Source: JAOPZW01 sp963707695 (GTDB lineage Bacteria; Actinomycetota; Thermoleophilia; Solirubrobacterales; Solirubrobacteraceae). Taken from it: a stretch of 64,000 nucleotides of DNA. The notes beneath the pieces were generated by a model that saw only the letters and a program-made list of their open reading frames with translations, ran no database searches and was not told where the DNA came from. Positions 15,936-23,096 of the stretch are shown here, one piece after another. The first letter of the stretch is position 1. Every line of letters begins with the position of its first letter. A program made the translations under genes and the position numbers. The stretch is from the NCBI GenBank assembly GCA_963707695.1, contig CAVPQY010000003.1, positions 868,001 through 932,000 on the forward strand. The letters are read 5' to 3'.

Positions 15936-16817
15936 TCAGGCCCCGGCGGCGGAGCGCACGCGGTCGACGAGCGCCATCGCCTCGTCGACGTCGGCGAAGG
16001 CCAGCTCGACCTTGTAGCCCGTGCCCCGGGGCCGGACGGTGACCTCCCGGCCGAGCGCCCCGGCGAGCGCGTCGGCGATCTCACCGGCCGCGGCGGCCTG
16101 GTCGGGGTGGACCGCGGTGCGCTGGCCCGCGCGGCGGTGGGCGACCCGTCCGGCCTCGCGCGCACGCGCCTCGAGGACACGCACCGACCAGCCCTCGCGC
16201 GCGGCGTCGCCGGCCAGCGACCGGCGGGCCGCGTGGTCGTCGGTCAGCAGCAACGCGCGGCCGTGGCCCTCGGTGAGCCGGCCCTCCTCGAGGTGCTCGA
16301 GGACCTCGTCGGGGAGGTCGAGGAGGCGCAGGAGGTTCGACACCGCCACCCGGCTGCGGCCGATGCGCCGCCCGGCGTCCTCGCGCGTGAGCCCCAGCTC
16401 CTCGACGAGGGCGGCGACGGCGCGCGCCTCCTCCACCGGGTTGAGGTCCTCGCGGGCCATGTTCTCGACCAGCGCCGCCTCGAGGGTCTGCGCATCGTCG
16501 CGCGCCTGCACGAGCGCCGGGACCGTGTCGAGGCCGGCGCGCTGCGCGGCCCGCCACCGGCGCTCGCCGGCGACGAGCTCGTAGCGCCCGCCGGTTCGCG
16601 GCCGAACCAGGATGGGCTGCAGCAGCCCGCGCTCGCGGACCGAGTCGGCGAGCGCGTCGAGCGTCTCGTCGTCGAAGCGGCGGCGGGGCTGCGACGGGTT
16701 CGCGGCGATCAGCTCGACGGAGAGCTCCCGCAGCTCGGGTCGCTCCTCGGCCCCCTCGTCGGACACGGCCAGGATCGCGGCCAGGCCGCGACCCATGCCG
16801 CGGCGGGCTTCAGCCAC
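15936..16817 (-). CDS. parB: Chromosome-partitioning protein ParB
   Basis: A 293-residue CTP-dependent clamp that loads at parS. The N-terminal RRGMGRGLAAIL is followed by ELSVELIAANPSQPRRRFDDETLDALADSVRERGLLQPILVRP, ELVAGERRWRAAQRAG (the GERRxRA nucleotide motif), LVENMAREDLNPVEEARA, the helix-turn-helix GLTREDAGRRIGRSRVAVSNLLRLLDLP and LTEGHGRALL, then a C-terminal dimerisation domain. The GTG at 16817 is preceded by a strong AAGGAGG within the end of parA (nine-base spacing), and the two genes overlap by eight bases. Its targets are the three parS sites at 18.3-18.8 kb. Confidence 0.95.
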   Translation of the reverse strand: MAEARRGMGRGLAAILAVSDEGAEERPELRELSVELIAANPSQPRRRFDDETLDALADSVRERGLLQPILVRPRTGGRYELVAGERRWRAAQRAGLDTVPALVQARDDAQTLEAALVENMAREDLNPVEEARAVAALVEELGLTREDAGRRIGRSRVAVSNLLRLLDLPDEVLEHLEEGRLTEGHGRALLLTDDHAARRSLAGDAAREGWSVRVLEARAREAGRVAHRRAGQRTAVHPDQAAAAGEIADALAGALGREVTVRPRGTGYKVELAFADVDEAMALVDRVRSAAGA

Positions 16818-17568
16818 GCTGCGCCACCTCCTTGGCGAGCTCGAAGTACGCGCCCGCACCGGACGAGTGCGGGTCGTGATGGATCACGGGGCGACCGAAG
16901 GACGGCGCCTCGCTGATGCGCACGTTGCGCGGGATCACGGTGTCGAAGACGAGGTCGGGGAAGTGCTCGCGCACCTCGTGCTCGACGTCGCGCGCGAGGC
17001 GCGTACGCCCGTCGTGCATCGTCAAGAGCATGCCGGCGACCGCGAGGCGCGGGTTCAGCTCGCGCTGCACGAGGGCCAGCGTGTCGAGGAGGCCGGCGAG
17101 CCCCTCGAGCGCGAAGTACTCCGTCTGGACCGGGACGATCACGCGGTCCGCCGCCACGAGGGCGTTGAGCGTCAAGGGTCCGAGCGCGGGTGGGCAGTCG
17201 AGCAGGACGTACTCGAAGCGCTCGCGCACGGGCGCGAGCGCGTCACGCAGCCGCCCCTCCGACGCGCCCTCCCGGGGGAGCTCGACCGACGACGCCGCGA
17301 GGTCCGGTGACGCCGGCAGGAGCGACAGGCCCTCCACTTCGGTGGGCACGATCGTCTCGTCGGCCGTCGCCTCCCCGCGCAGGACGTCGTAGAGGTTCGG
17401 GTCCAGGTGCTTCGAGCGGCCGAGCGCCACTGTGGCGTTCGCCTGGGGATCGACGTCGACGAGCAGCGTCGGGTAGCCGGCCTCCGCGATGCAGGCTGCG
17501 ACGTTGACCGCGGTGGTCGTCTTCCCGACCCCGCCCTTCTGGTTCGCGATGGCGTAGACCGTGCCCAT
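16810..17568 (-). CDS. parA: Chromosome-partitioning ATPase ParA
   Basis: A 252-residue deviant Walker ATPase. It begins MGTVYAIANQKGGVGKTTTAVNVAA (signature lysine 11, P-loop lysine 16), continues with LLVDVDPQANATVAL, VLLDCPPALGPLTLNALVAADRVIVPVQTEYFALEG and VIPRNVRISEAPSFGRPVIHHDPHSSGAGAYFELAKE. It forms the ATP-dependent gradient that moves ParB-parS complexes. The order rsmG-parA-parB on the minus strand is the standard origin-proximal operon. Confidence 0.96.
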   Translation of the reverse strand: MGTVYAIANQKGGVGKTTTAVNVAACIAEAGYPTLLVDVDPQANATVALGRSKHLDPNLYDVLRGEATADETIVPTEVEGLSLLPASPDLAASSVELPREGASEGRLRDALAPVRERFEYVLLDCPPALGPLTLNALVAADRVIVPVQTEYFALEGLAGLLDTLALVQRELNPRLAVAGMLLTMHDGRTRLARDVEHEVREHFPDLVFDTVIPRNVRISEAPSFGRPVIHHDPHSSGAGAYFELAKEVAQRG

Positions 17569-17612
17569 TCGAGGGCGAAGGTAGCGGGGACGGCGGTCGG
17601 CAGCCGCCGCCG

Positions 17613-18358
17613 TCACGGGTCTGTGACCGTTCGGCGGCCGGGACGACGCACACCGAGCGGCCGCTTCCGCGCCATGCCCGGGCGCCTGGGGTAGCCGGCG
17701 GGCGTCGGGGCCACCTTGCGCAGCACGACCAGGTGCCGCTCGTCGGCGCCCGGGCGCGGCGCGACGGGCACGGCGGCTTCGACGTCGAGGCCGAGCACCT
17801 CCGCCGCCGCGGCGGCGTCGTGCTCCTCGTCCGCATCGCGACGACCCTTCCAGGCGACGAGGACCCCGCCGTCCACGAGCAGGGGTGCGGCGTACTCGGC
17901 CAGGACAGCGGTCGGAGCGACCGCACGCGCGGTGACGACGTCCATCGCACCCAGACCGGCGGTCCACGCCTCCGCGCGCGAATGGACCACCTCGACGTTC
18001 GCGAGCCCGGCCCTCGCCGCGGCCTCGCGGAGGAAGACGCACTTCCGCCCGGCGCTCTCCACGAGGCTGACCGCGGCGTCGGGTCTCGCCGCCGCGAGCA
18101 CGAGGCCCGGGAACCCGCCGCCGCTCCCGAGATCGGCGACACGTCGTGCGCTTCGAACCTCGCGCACCGCGAGCCCGGCGAGGCTGTCGGCCACGTGGAC
18201 CTCCACCGCAGCCGCCGGATCCCTCACGGTCGTGATCGCGGACGGCTCCTCGGAGACGGCCCGGAGCACCTGCTCGATCTGGCGCGCGCCCCGACTGGCA
18301 GACCCCACGCCGCCGCCAGCTCCTCAAGCCGTGCGCGCGTTTCACGTGAAACATCCAT
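17613..18358 (-). CDS. rsmG: 16S rRNA (guanine527-N7)-methyltransferase, one frameshift
   Basis: SAM-dependent methyltransferase for G527 of 16S rRNA (GidB). The C-terminal frame shows QIEQVLRAVSEEPSAITTVRDP, HVADSLAGL, VADLGSGGGFPGLVLAAARPDAAVSLVESAGRKCVFLREAA and VVTARAVAPTAVLAEYAAPLL. The N-terminal residues MDVSRETRARLEELAAAWGLPVG are in a second frame; a one-base loss near 18290 joins them. About 248 residues. The start codon region contains a parS site, so residues 3-7 (VSRET) are encoded by the ParB-binding sequence. The C-terminal basic tail (ARKRPLGVRRPGRR) is extra. Confidence 0.85.
18338..18353. other. parS site 1
   Basis: CGTTTCACGTGAAACA matches the TGTTTCACGTGAAACA parS consensus at 15 of 16 bases. 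It lies inside the first codons of rsmG. Confidence 0.9.
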
Positions 18359-18551
18359 CGGCGGCACTTCATCAGGCGCCTACGAACTGCGTCGACGGGC
18401 CCGCCACGCCGGCCGCGACTTCCGAGCCGTCGGGCGGCCAGCGCGCCGCGGTGCATCGGCCCGATGTCCGTGATGGGCGGGCCGGCCCGCTGCTGCGACG
18501 CCTCGTGCGCCTGGCGAAGACTGCCAGCTCCTTGGAAACCGAGCCGACAAA

Positions 18552-18567
18552 GGTTTCACGTGAGACC
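18552..18567. other. parS site 2 (degenerate)
   Basis: GGTTTCACGTGAGACC matches the parS consensus at 13 of 16 bases; the central TTTCACGTGA is intact. It lies 199 bases from the first inner core of site 1 in non-coding DNA. Confidence 0.7.
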
Positions 18568-18731
18568 CGGTGCGGACGGCAGTCGCGCCTCGCCTCCAGG
18601 GCCGGCTCGCGGCGTGGGTCGCACGACGGGCCACTCAGTGACTCGCCCGCCCTGCGGGCGTGCACGGCCGGAGGCGCAGCGTCCCCATGTTGTGGGGGTC
18701 CAAGCCAGAACACGGTGGCGTCGCAAAGACA

Positions 18732-18759
18732 GGATGGCGTTTCACGTGAAACGCCATCC
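18732..18759. repeat. parS site 3 within a 28-bp perfect palindrome
   Basis: GTTTCACGTGAAAC at 18739-18752 is a perfect 14-base parS core. It is extended on both sides by GGATGGC and GCCATCC, giving a perfect 28-base palindrome, longer than parS requires. The flanks could extend ParB contacts or bind a second regulator. Confidence 0.9.
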
Positions 18760-18821
18760 ACCGACGCCGCCTGGGCGCGAACGGCCCGGGCTTCGCGTGC
18801 CTGACCGTTCCCGACCGCGCG

Positions 18822-19283
18822 TCAGTCGGTCGAGGGCGTGACGACGAGGTGCCGCTCGGGCTCTTCGCCCTCGCTGTGCGTCGTCACGTTCCCGCGATCG
18901 CGCAGGAACTCGTGGACGAGCTTGCGCTCAGACGCGGTCATCGCGTCCAGGGCCACCGGGCGCTGGTAGCTGAGGGCCTCGTCTGCGGCGTCCGCGGCCT
19001 GGCGCTCGAGCGCCTCCCGTCGGCGTGCGCGGTAGCCCTCGGCGTCGACGGCCACGCGGCGTCCCTCGAGGCCCGCGTCCAGCGCGACGCGGTAGGCGAG
19101 GTGCTGGACGGCGTCGATCGTCTGTCCGTGACGGCCGATGAACAGCCCGAGGTCATCGCCGTGCACCGTCACGACGACGTCCTCGTCGTGCTCCTGCACG
19201 TCGACCGGACCCGGGAAGCCGAGGGCGCCCGCGACGAGCTCGACGAGCTCGCGCGCGCGCTCCGCTGGCGTCGGCTCGGCCAT
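18822..19283 (-). CDS. jag: KH-R3H RNA-binding protein (Jag/KhpB)
   Basis: A 153-residue single-strand nucleic-acid-binding protein. The first 90 residues hold a KH domain with DDLGLFIGRHGQTIDAVQHLAYRVAL (GxxG loop as GRHG), followed by VDAEGYRARRREALER and the R3H motif in SERKLVHEFLRDRGNVTTHSEGEEPERHLVV. The N-terminal Jag domain of Firmicute homologues is absent, as is usual in actinobacteria. In other bacteria KhpB works with KhpA on RNA and affects cell elongation. It overlaps the yidC stop (ATGA). Confidence 0.9.
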   Translation of the reverse strand: MAEPTPAERARELVELVAGALGFPGPVDVQEHDEDVVVTVHGDDLGLFIGRHGQTIDAVQHLAYRVALDAGLEGRRVAVDAEGYRARRREALERQAADAADEALSYQRPVALDAMTASERKLVHEFLRDRGNVTTHSEGEEPERHLVVTPSTD

Positions 19284-20212
19284 CAGCGACGGCGCCCCGT
19301 CTTCTTCTTCTTGCGCTGCCGAGGGGGCGGCGGAGGCGGCCCGCTCGCGCGCTGTGGCGATGCCTTCCCGTTCGTCGCGCCCTCGGTGGCCGCGCCGTTC
19401 GTGGCACGCTTGCCGCTGACGGCCTCCTTCGCGCCCTTGCCGTCGCCTTCGCGGGCGCGGCCCTTGCTCGCCTCGCGCACCGGTGGCGTCGGTGCCGGCT
19501 GGCTGCGGAAGCCGACCGGCATCCCCGCCCTTCGGCGGATGAACGTCTGCTGGCCGACCGTCCAGAGGTTCGTCGTGATCCAGTAGAGGATCAGGCCCGC
19601 CGGGAAGCCGGTGATGAAGGGCACGAAGACGAAGGGCAGCGCGATCATGAGCATGCGCTGGTTGCGGTCCGCGGTGACCGACATGAGCACGCTCGACAGC
19701 AGCTGCGAGCCGACGTAGAGGACCAGGAGAACGACCAGGACCGCGCCCGTGGCGCTGTCCGTGATGTCCGGGATGAACAGGAAGCCCTCGCCCCAGTTCC
19801 CTGGCGCCACCTCGCTGCACGGCTTCGCGATCTGCCCGCAGATGTCCAACCGCAGGTCCTTGCGGAGCATGTAGAAAAGCGAGAAGAAGACCGGGAGCTG
19901 CGCGACCAGGGGCAGGCACGACCCGAACGGGTTGACCTTGTTCTCCTGGTAGAAGCGCATCATCTCCTGGTTGAGGCGCTGCTTGTCGTCCTTGTACTTC
20001 TCCTGCAGCTGCTTGATCTCGGGCGCGAGCTGCTGCAGGGACTGCATCGACTTGAACTGCTTGAGCGTCAGCGGGATCAGGAGCGCGCGGACCGTGACGG
20101 TCAGCGCGATGATCGACATCCCCCACTGCAGGCCGACGGTGTCGTGGAAGAACACGAGCACCGCATCGAAGACGTCGATGATCGGCTGGAGGACGTTCGC
20201 GGAGGGGGTCAT
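19283..20212 (-). CDS. yidC: Membrane protein insertase YidC
   Basis: A 309-residue short-type YidC. It begins NVLQPIIDVFDAVLVFFHDTVGLQWGMSIIALTVTVRALLIPLTLKQFKSM with the conserved hydrophilic-groove arginine, continues with the cytoplasmic hairpin QLAPEIKQLQEKYKDDKQRLNQEMMRFYQENKVNPFGSCLPLVAQLPVFFSLFYML, two more helices and FITGFPAGLILYWITTNLWTVGQQ, and ends in a long basic tail (RQRKKKKTGRRR) that may bind the ribosome. The start overlaps yidD (ATGA). It inserts membrane proteins with or without SecYEG. Confidence 0.95.
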   Translation of the reverse strand: MTPSANVLQPIIDVFDAVLVFFHDTVGLQWGMSIIALTVTVRALLIPLTLKQFKSMQSLQQLAPEIKQLQEKYKDDKQRLNQEMMRFYQENKVNPFGSCLPLVAQLPVFFSLFYMLRKDLRLDICGQIAKPCSEVAPGNWGEGFLFIPDITDSATGAVLVVLLVLYVGSQLLSSVLMSVTADRNQRMLMIALPFVFVPFITGFPAGLILYWITTNLWTVGQQTFIRRRAGMPVGFRSQPAPTPPVREASKGRAREGDGKGAKEAVSGKRATNGAATEGATNGKASPQRASGPPPPPPRQRKKKKTGRRR

Positions 20213-20481
20213 GCTGGGCTCTGGTCGGCCGGCGCTCCGGCGTGGCGGAAGAGCCGCTGCGCCTCGACCGGGTCGTAGCCGCCGTGGCTGAAGGGGTTGC
20301 AGCGCAAGACGCGCCACGCGGCCAGGACGACGCCGCGCAGTATGCCGTACCGCGTGATGGCCTGTACGGCGTAGCGCGAGCACGTGGGCTCGTACTTGCA
20401 GCGGCGCGGGAGCGCCGGCGAGATGAGCTGTTGATAGACGCGGATCGGAGCGAGCACGACCCTCCGGGCGAGCACGCTCAT
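20209..20481 (-). CDS. yidD: Membrane protein insertion efficiency factor YidD
   Basis: A 90-residue protein with the family core VVLAPIRVYQQLISPALPRRCKYEPTCSRYAVQAITRYG and RVLRCNPFSHGGYDPV, including the conserved CKYEPTCS cysteines. It is an amphipathic membrane-associated helper of YidC. It overlaps rnpA and yidC by four bases each. Confidence 0.95.
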   Translation of the reverse strand: MSVLARRVVLAPIRVYQQLISPALPRRCKYEPTCSRYAVQAITRYGILRGVVLAAWRVLRCNPFSHGGYDPVEAQRLFRHAGAPADQSPA

Positions 20482-20963
20482 CGCGCCGGTGCGGCGGCGA
20501 GCGCCTTCTCGAGCAGCTCGTCGAGCGCGCGCCGGATGCCCGCGAGGCCCTCCTGCTCCGCCAGCTCGCGCGCGGGCGGGCGGGCGACCACGACGACGTC
20601 CTGACCCGACGGGAGGCTCGCCGCCGCGGCGTCGAAGGCCTCGCGGACCAGCCGCTTGACGAGGTTGCGCGGCACGGCGCCCCCGACCTTTCGCGACACG
20701 GACAGGCCGAGGCGCGGGCGTCCCTCGTCGAGGTGCGGCGCGTCGTCATCGCCTCGGCCGGCGTCATCCCGGGGGAACGCGTAGACGACCAGCCAGCGGT
20801 TGGCGACGGAGCGGCCCTGGCGGTAGACGCGCTCGAACTCCGCGCTGCGGGACAGGCGGCCGCGCTTGGCCCGGCGGGGCGACGGGGCGGCGGGGTCCTC
20901 GGGCGCATCAGGCCGAGCGCCGGGGTGCTCCGGCGGCCGGGCCCGACCCTCGTCCTCGGCCAC
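20478..20963 (-). CDS. rnpA: Ribonuclease P protein component
   Basis: A 161-residue protein; the core GRLSRSAEFERVYRQGRSVANRWLVVYAF, RLGLSVSRKVGGAVPRNLVKRLVREAF with the RNR-like signature, and DVVVVARPPARELA match RnpA. An N-terminal extension of about 35 residues (AEDEGRARPPEHPGARPDAPED) is acidic and proline-rich and not part of the fold. No internal ATG or GTG precedes the core, so the GTG two bases after rpmH is the only plausible start. Processes tRNA 5' ends with the RNA subunit. Confidence 0.92.
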   Translation of the reverse strand: MAEDEGRARPPEHPGARPDAPEDPAAPSPRRAKRGRLSRSAEFERVYRQGRSVANRWLVVYAFPRDDAGRGDDDAPHLDEGRPRLGLSVSRKVGGAVPRNLVKRLVREAFDAAAASLPSGQDVVVVARPPARELAEQEGLAGIRRALDELLEKALAAAPAR

Positions 20964-20965
20964 GC

Positions 20966-21100
20966 TCAGACCGTCAGCCGCTTGCGGCCCTTGTCGCGGC
21001 GCCGCTTGAGCGTCAGCCGCCCGGCGCGCGTCTGCATGCGCTGCCGGAACCCGTGGGTGCGGGCGCGCTTGCGCTTCTTGGGCTGGTAGGTGCGCTTCAT
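20966..21100 (-). CDS. rpmH: Ribosomal protein bL34
   Basis: A 44-residue basic protein, MKRTYQPKKRKRARTHGFRQ at the N-terminus and RLTLKRRRDKGRKRLTV at the C-terminus, identical in layout to bL34. It heads the rpmH-rnpA-yidD-yidC-jag unit and is divergent from dnaA. Confidence 0.97.
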   Translation of the reverse strand: MKRTYQPKKRKRARTHGFRQRMQTRAGRLTLKRRRDKGRKRLTV

Positions 21101-21140
21101 GGCTGGCGGACTGGGGTCGTCGGGTGGACGGCGGGGGCGG

Positions 21141-21146
21141 AGTGTA
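21141..21146 (-). promoter_or_regulatory. Candidate -10 for rpmH
   Basis: GC-TACACT on the minus strand, 40 bases before the rpmH ATG. Same hexamer as before tRNA-Ile and the nuclease gene. Confidence 0.5.
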
Positions 21147-21194
21147 GCGCCAGGGCGGGCCCCGACGGCCGCCCGAGGCCGGCCGCACCGGGTC

Positions 21195-21201
21195 GTGCAC
21201 A
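21195..21201. other. Candidate DnaA-box-like motif in the rpmH-dnaA gap
   Basis: GTGCACA, the reverse complement of TGTGCAC found clustered after dnaA. The rest of the 270-base gap (21101-21370) holds the two divergent promoters and no gene. Confidence 0.3.
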
Positions 21202-21281
21202 GGCGCCGGACGGAAACCTCCGCGATTTGCGGCGTCGCCCGGGAACCCCGCGCTGGGGGCCCGAAGGCGGGGCGACCGAGA

Positions 21282-21290
21282 TGCTATGTT
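21282..21290 (+). promoter_or_regulatory. Candidate extended -10 promoter for dnaA
   Basis: TGcTATGTT is an extended -10 (TGn plus TATGTT). The expected transcript has a leader of about 75 bases to the GTG at 21371. No -35 is recognisable. Confidence 0.45.
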
Positions 21291-21370
21291 CGCCGCCCTC
21301 CGGCCCCTTCCGGGGCCTGCATCGCCGCCCCCCGCACGACGTCCTCCCCAGGAGGCCGACGACCCCTGTC

Positions 21371-22972
21371 GTGACCCAGGACCCCGCCACAGTCTGGCCT
21401 CGCATCCAGGACGAGCTGCGCCGCGCGGTGCCGGCCTCCTCCTACGAGATCTGGCTCGCCCCGCTGCACCCCGTCGCGCTGGACGAGGACGAGCTCGTGC
21501 TCCAGGTGCCCACCGCCCTGCATCACTGGGTGGCCGAGCGATTCGGGCGCGTCCTGCAGAGCTCGGTCGCGGCGGTCCTCGGGCCGTCCGCCGGGGTCCG
21601 GCTCGAGCCCGGCGCCGACGCCGGCAGGCGCTCCGCCGGGTCGCCCGGCCGCGACGGCCCGGACGCCGGTCGACCCGCTCCTCCAGCGCGCGCCGGCCGT
21701 CGCGGCTCTCGCAGCGCGACGTCGCGGGAGAGCCCCCGTGACGACCACGCCTGGGCCGGCCGCGAGCGAGGGCGGACGGGGAACCCGGACGACCCGGCTG
21801 CGACCCCTCCCGGCGGGCACGACGACGGGCTCAACCCGAAGTACACCTTCGACCAGTTCGTGATCGGCCCGGCCAACCGCTTCGCCCACGCCGCCGCGCT
21901 GGCCGTCGCCGAGCTGCCGGGGCAGGCCTACAACCCGCTCTTCGTCTACGGGCCGCCGGGTGTCGGCAAGACCCACCTGCTCCACTCGATCGGGAACTAC
22001 GTCCGGTCGCACGGCGGCGGGCCGACCGTCCGCTGCGTCACGGTCGAGACGTTCACGAACGAGTTCGTCGCCGCGCTGCGCCAGGGCGGCATCGAGCGTT
22101 TCAAGGCGCTCTACCGCCAGGTCGGCGTGCTCCTCATCGACGACATCCAGTTCCTCGCACAGAAGGCGAAGACCGAGGAGGAGTTCTTCCACACCTTCAA
22201 CGCGCTCCAGGCCACCGGCAGCCAACTCGTCTTAACCTCGGACCGGGTGCCGCGGGACCTCGACGGCGTCCACGACCGTCTGCGCGAGCGTTTCGAGGCG
22301 GGCCTCGTGACCGACATCGAGCCCCCCGACCGTCGGACGCGGATGACGGTGCTGCGCAAGCGCGTCGCCCACGACCGCATCGCGCTGCACGACCAGACGG
22401 TCCTCGACCTCATCGCGGACCGCGTGACGACGAACGTCCGTGCGCTCGAGGGGGCCCTCATCCGCGTCGTCGCCTTCGCGTCGCTCACCGGCCGGGCCCT
22501 CGACTCGGCCGTCGCCGGTGAGGTGCTCGACGGCCTCTACCCAGCCGGCGCCGGATCGGCGCCCGAACCCGGCGGCGTCGGCAGCGGCACCGTCAGGCCG
22601 CCCACGCCCGAGCGGATCCAGGACCTCACCGCCGCCGCCTTCGGCCTGCGGCGCGAGGAGCTCGTCTCGACCTGCCGCACCGCCCACGTCGCATGGGCGC
22701 GGCAGGTCGCGATGTTCCTCGTGCGCGAGCACACCGACGCCACGCTCCCGGCCGTCGGCCGCGCCTTCGGCGGGCGCAACCACACGACCGTCCTCCACGC
22801 GTGCCGGCGCGTCGCCGAACGCCTCGCCGCCGACCCCGAGGCCCACGACCTCGTGCGGGCCATCGAGCTCGACCTCACCCGCGTGCTCCCCGTCCCCGCC
22901 GAGGATCCCGGGCCCGCCTGTGCACCGCCCGGCGCCGATGTGCACGGGACCGGACCCGACCGCCGTCCCTGA
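21371..22972 (+). CDS. dnaA: Chromosomal replication initiator DnaA
   Basis: A 533-residue AAA+ initiator. Domain I (residues 1-75) has VWPRIQDELRRAVPASSYEIWLAPL; domain II is a long Arg/Gly/Asp-rich linker (about 80-155). Domain III starts NPKYTFDQFVIGPANRFAHAAA with P-loop GPPGVGKTHLLHSIG (Lys200), Walker B VLLIDDIQFL and sensor LTSDRVPRDL. Domain IV ends with the DNA-binding signature GRNHTTVLHACRRVAERL. The start is GTG; AGGAGG lies 15 bases upstream, a long spacing. Sensor and box-contact residues look normal, which makes the unusual box-like repeats downstream worth checking. Confidence 0.95.
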   Translation: MTQDPATVWPRIQDELRRAVPASSYEIWLAPLHPVALDEDELVLQVPTALHHWVAERFGRVLQSSVAAVLGPSAGVRLEPGADAGRRSAGSPGRDGPDAGRPAPPARAGRRGSRSATSRESPRDDHAWAGRERGRTGNPDDPAATPPGGHDDGLNPKYTFDQFVIGPANRFAHAAALAVAELPGQAYNPLFVYGPPGVGKTHLLHSIGNYVRSHGGGPTVRCVTVETFTNEFVAALRQGGIERFKALYRQVGVLLIDDIQFLAQKAKTEEEFFHTFNALQATGSQLVLTSDRVPRDLDGVHDRLRERFEAGLVTDIEPPDRRTRMTVLRKRVAHDRIALHDQTVLDLIADRVTTNVRALEGALIRVVAFASLTGRALDSAVAGEVLDGLYPAGAGSAPEPGGVGSGTVRPPTPERIQDLTAAAFGLRREELVSTCRTAHVAWARQVAMFLVREHTDATLPAVGRAFGGRNHTTVLHACRRVAERLAADPEAHDLVRAIELDLTRVLPVPAEDPGPACAPPGADVHGTGPDRRP

Positions 22973-23050
22973 CAGACTCCATGGGTCCTGTCCACGTCCG
23001 CGTGTGCACGCGGAACCCGCACCGAGCAGGGCTTCTCCCCTCGGTGCACA
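22919..23050. other. Candidate oriC: cluster of DnaA-box-like TGTGCAC motifs
   Basis: Five copies lie within 132 bases, spanning the dnaA 3' end and the dnaA-dnaN gap: TGTGCAC at 22919, 22939 and 23003, TGTCCAC at 22989, and reverse GTGCACA at 23044. The streptomycete/mycobacterial box is TTGTCCACA, so these share the TGT-n-CAC core. No canonical TTATCCACA and no AT-rich unwinding element is visible in the 124-base gap. Position (after dnaA) and clustering support an origin role. Confidence 0.5.
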
Positions 23051-23096
23051 CCTGAACAGCCCCTATGACCCCTTCCCCTTCCAAGGAACCTCCATC

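Larger units (their letters stand above)
18359..18821. other. Non-coding parS region between jag and rsmG
   Basis: 463 bases holding parS sites 2 and 3 and no convincing gene. A 129-codon minus-strand frame spans 18372-18761, but its repeated VSRET segments are simply the translated parS sites and the rest lacks any recognisable fold. The region is more AT-balanced than its neighbours and probably serves as the centromere-like ParB loading zone. Confidence 0.65.

Noticed and set aside
18372..18761. 129-codon minus-strand ORF between jag and rsmG
   Set aside because: Its repeated VSRET is the translation of parS, the rest has no fold-like pattern, and the region is better explained as the parS zone.
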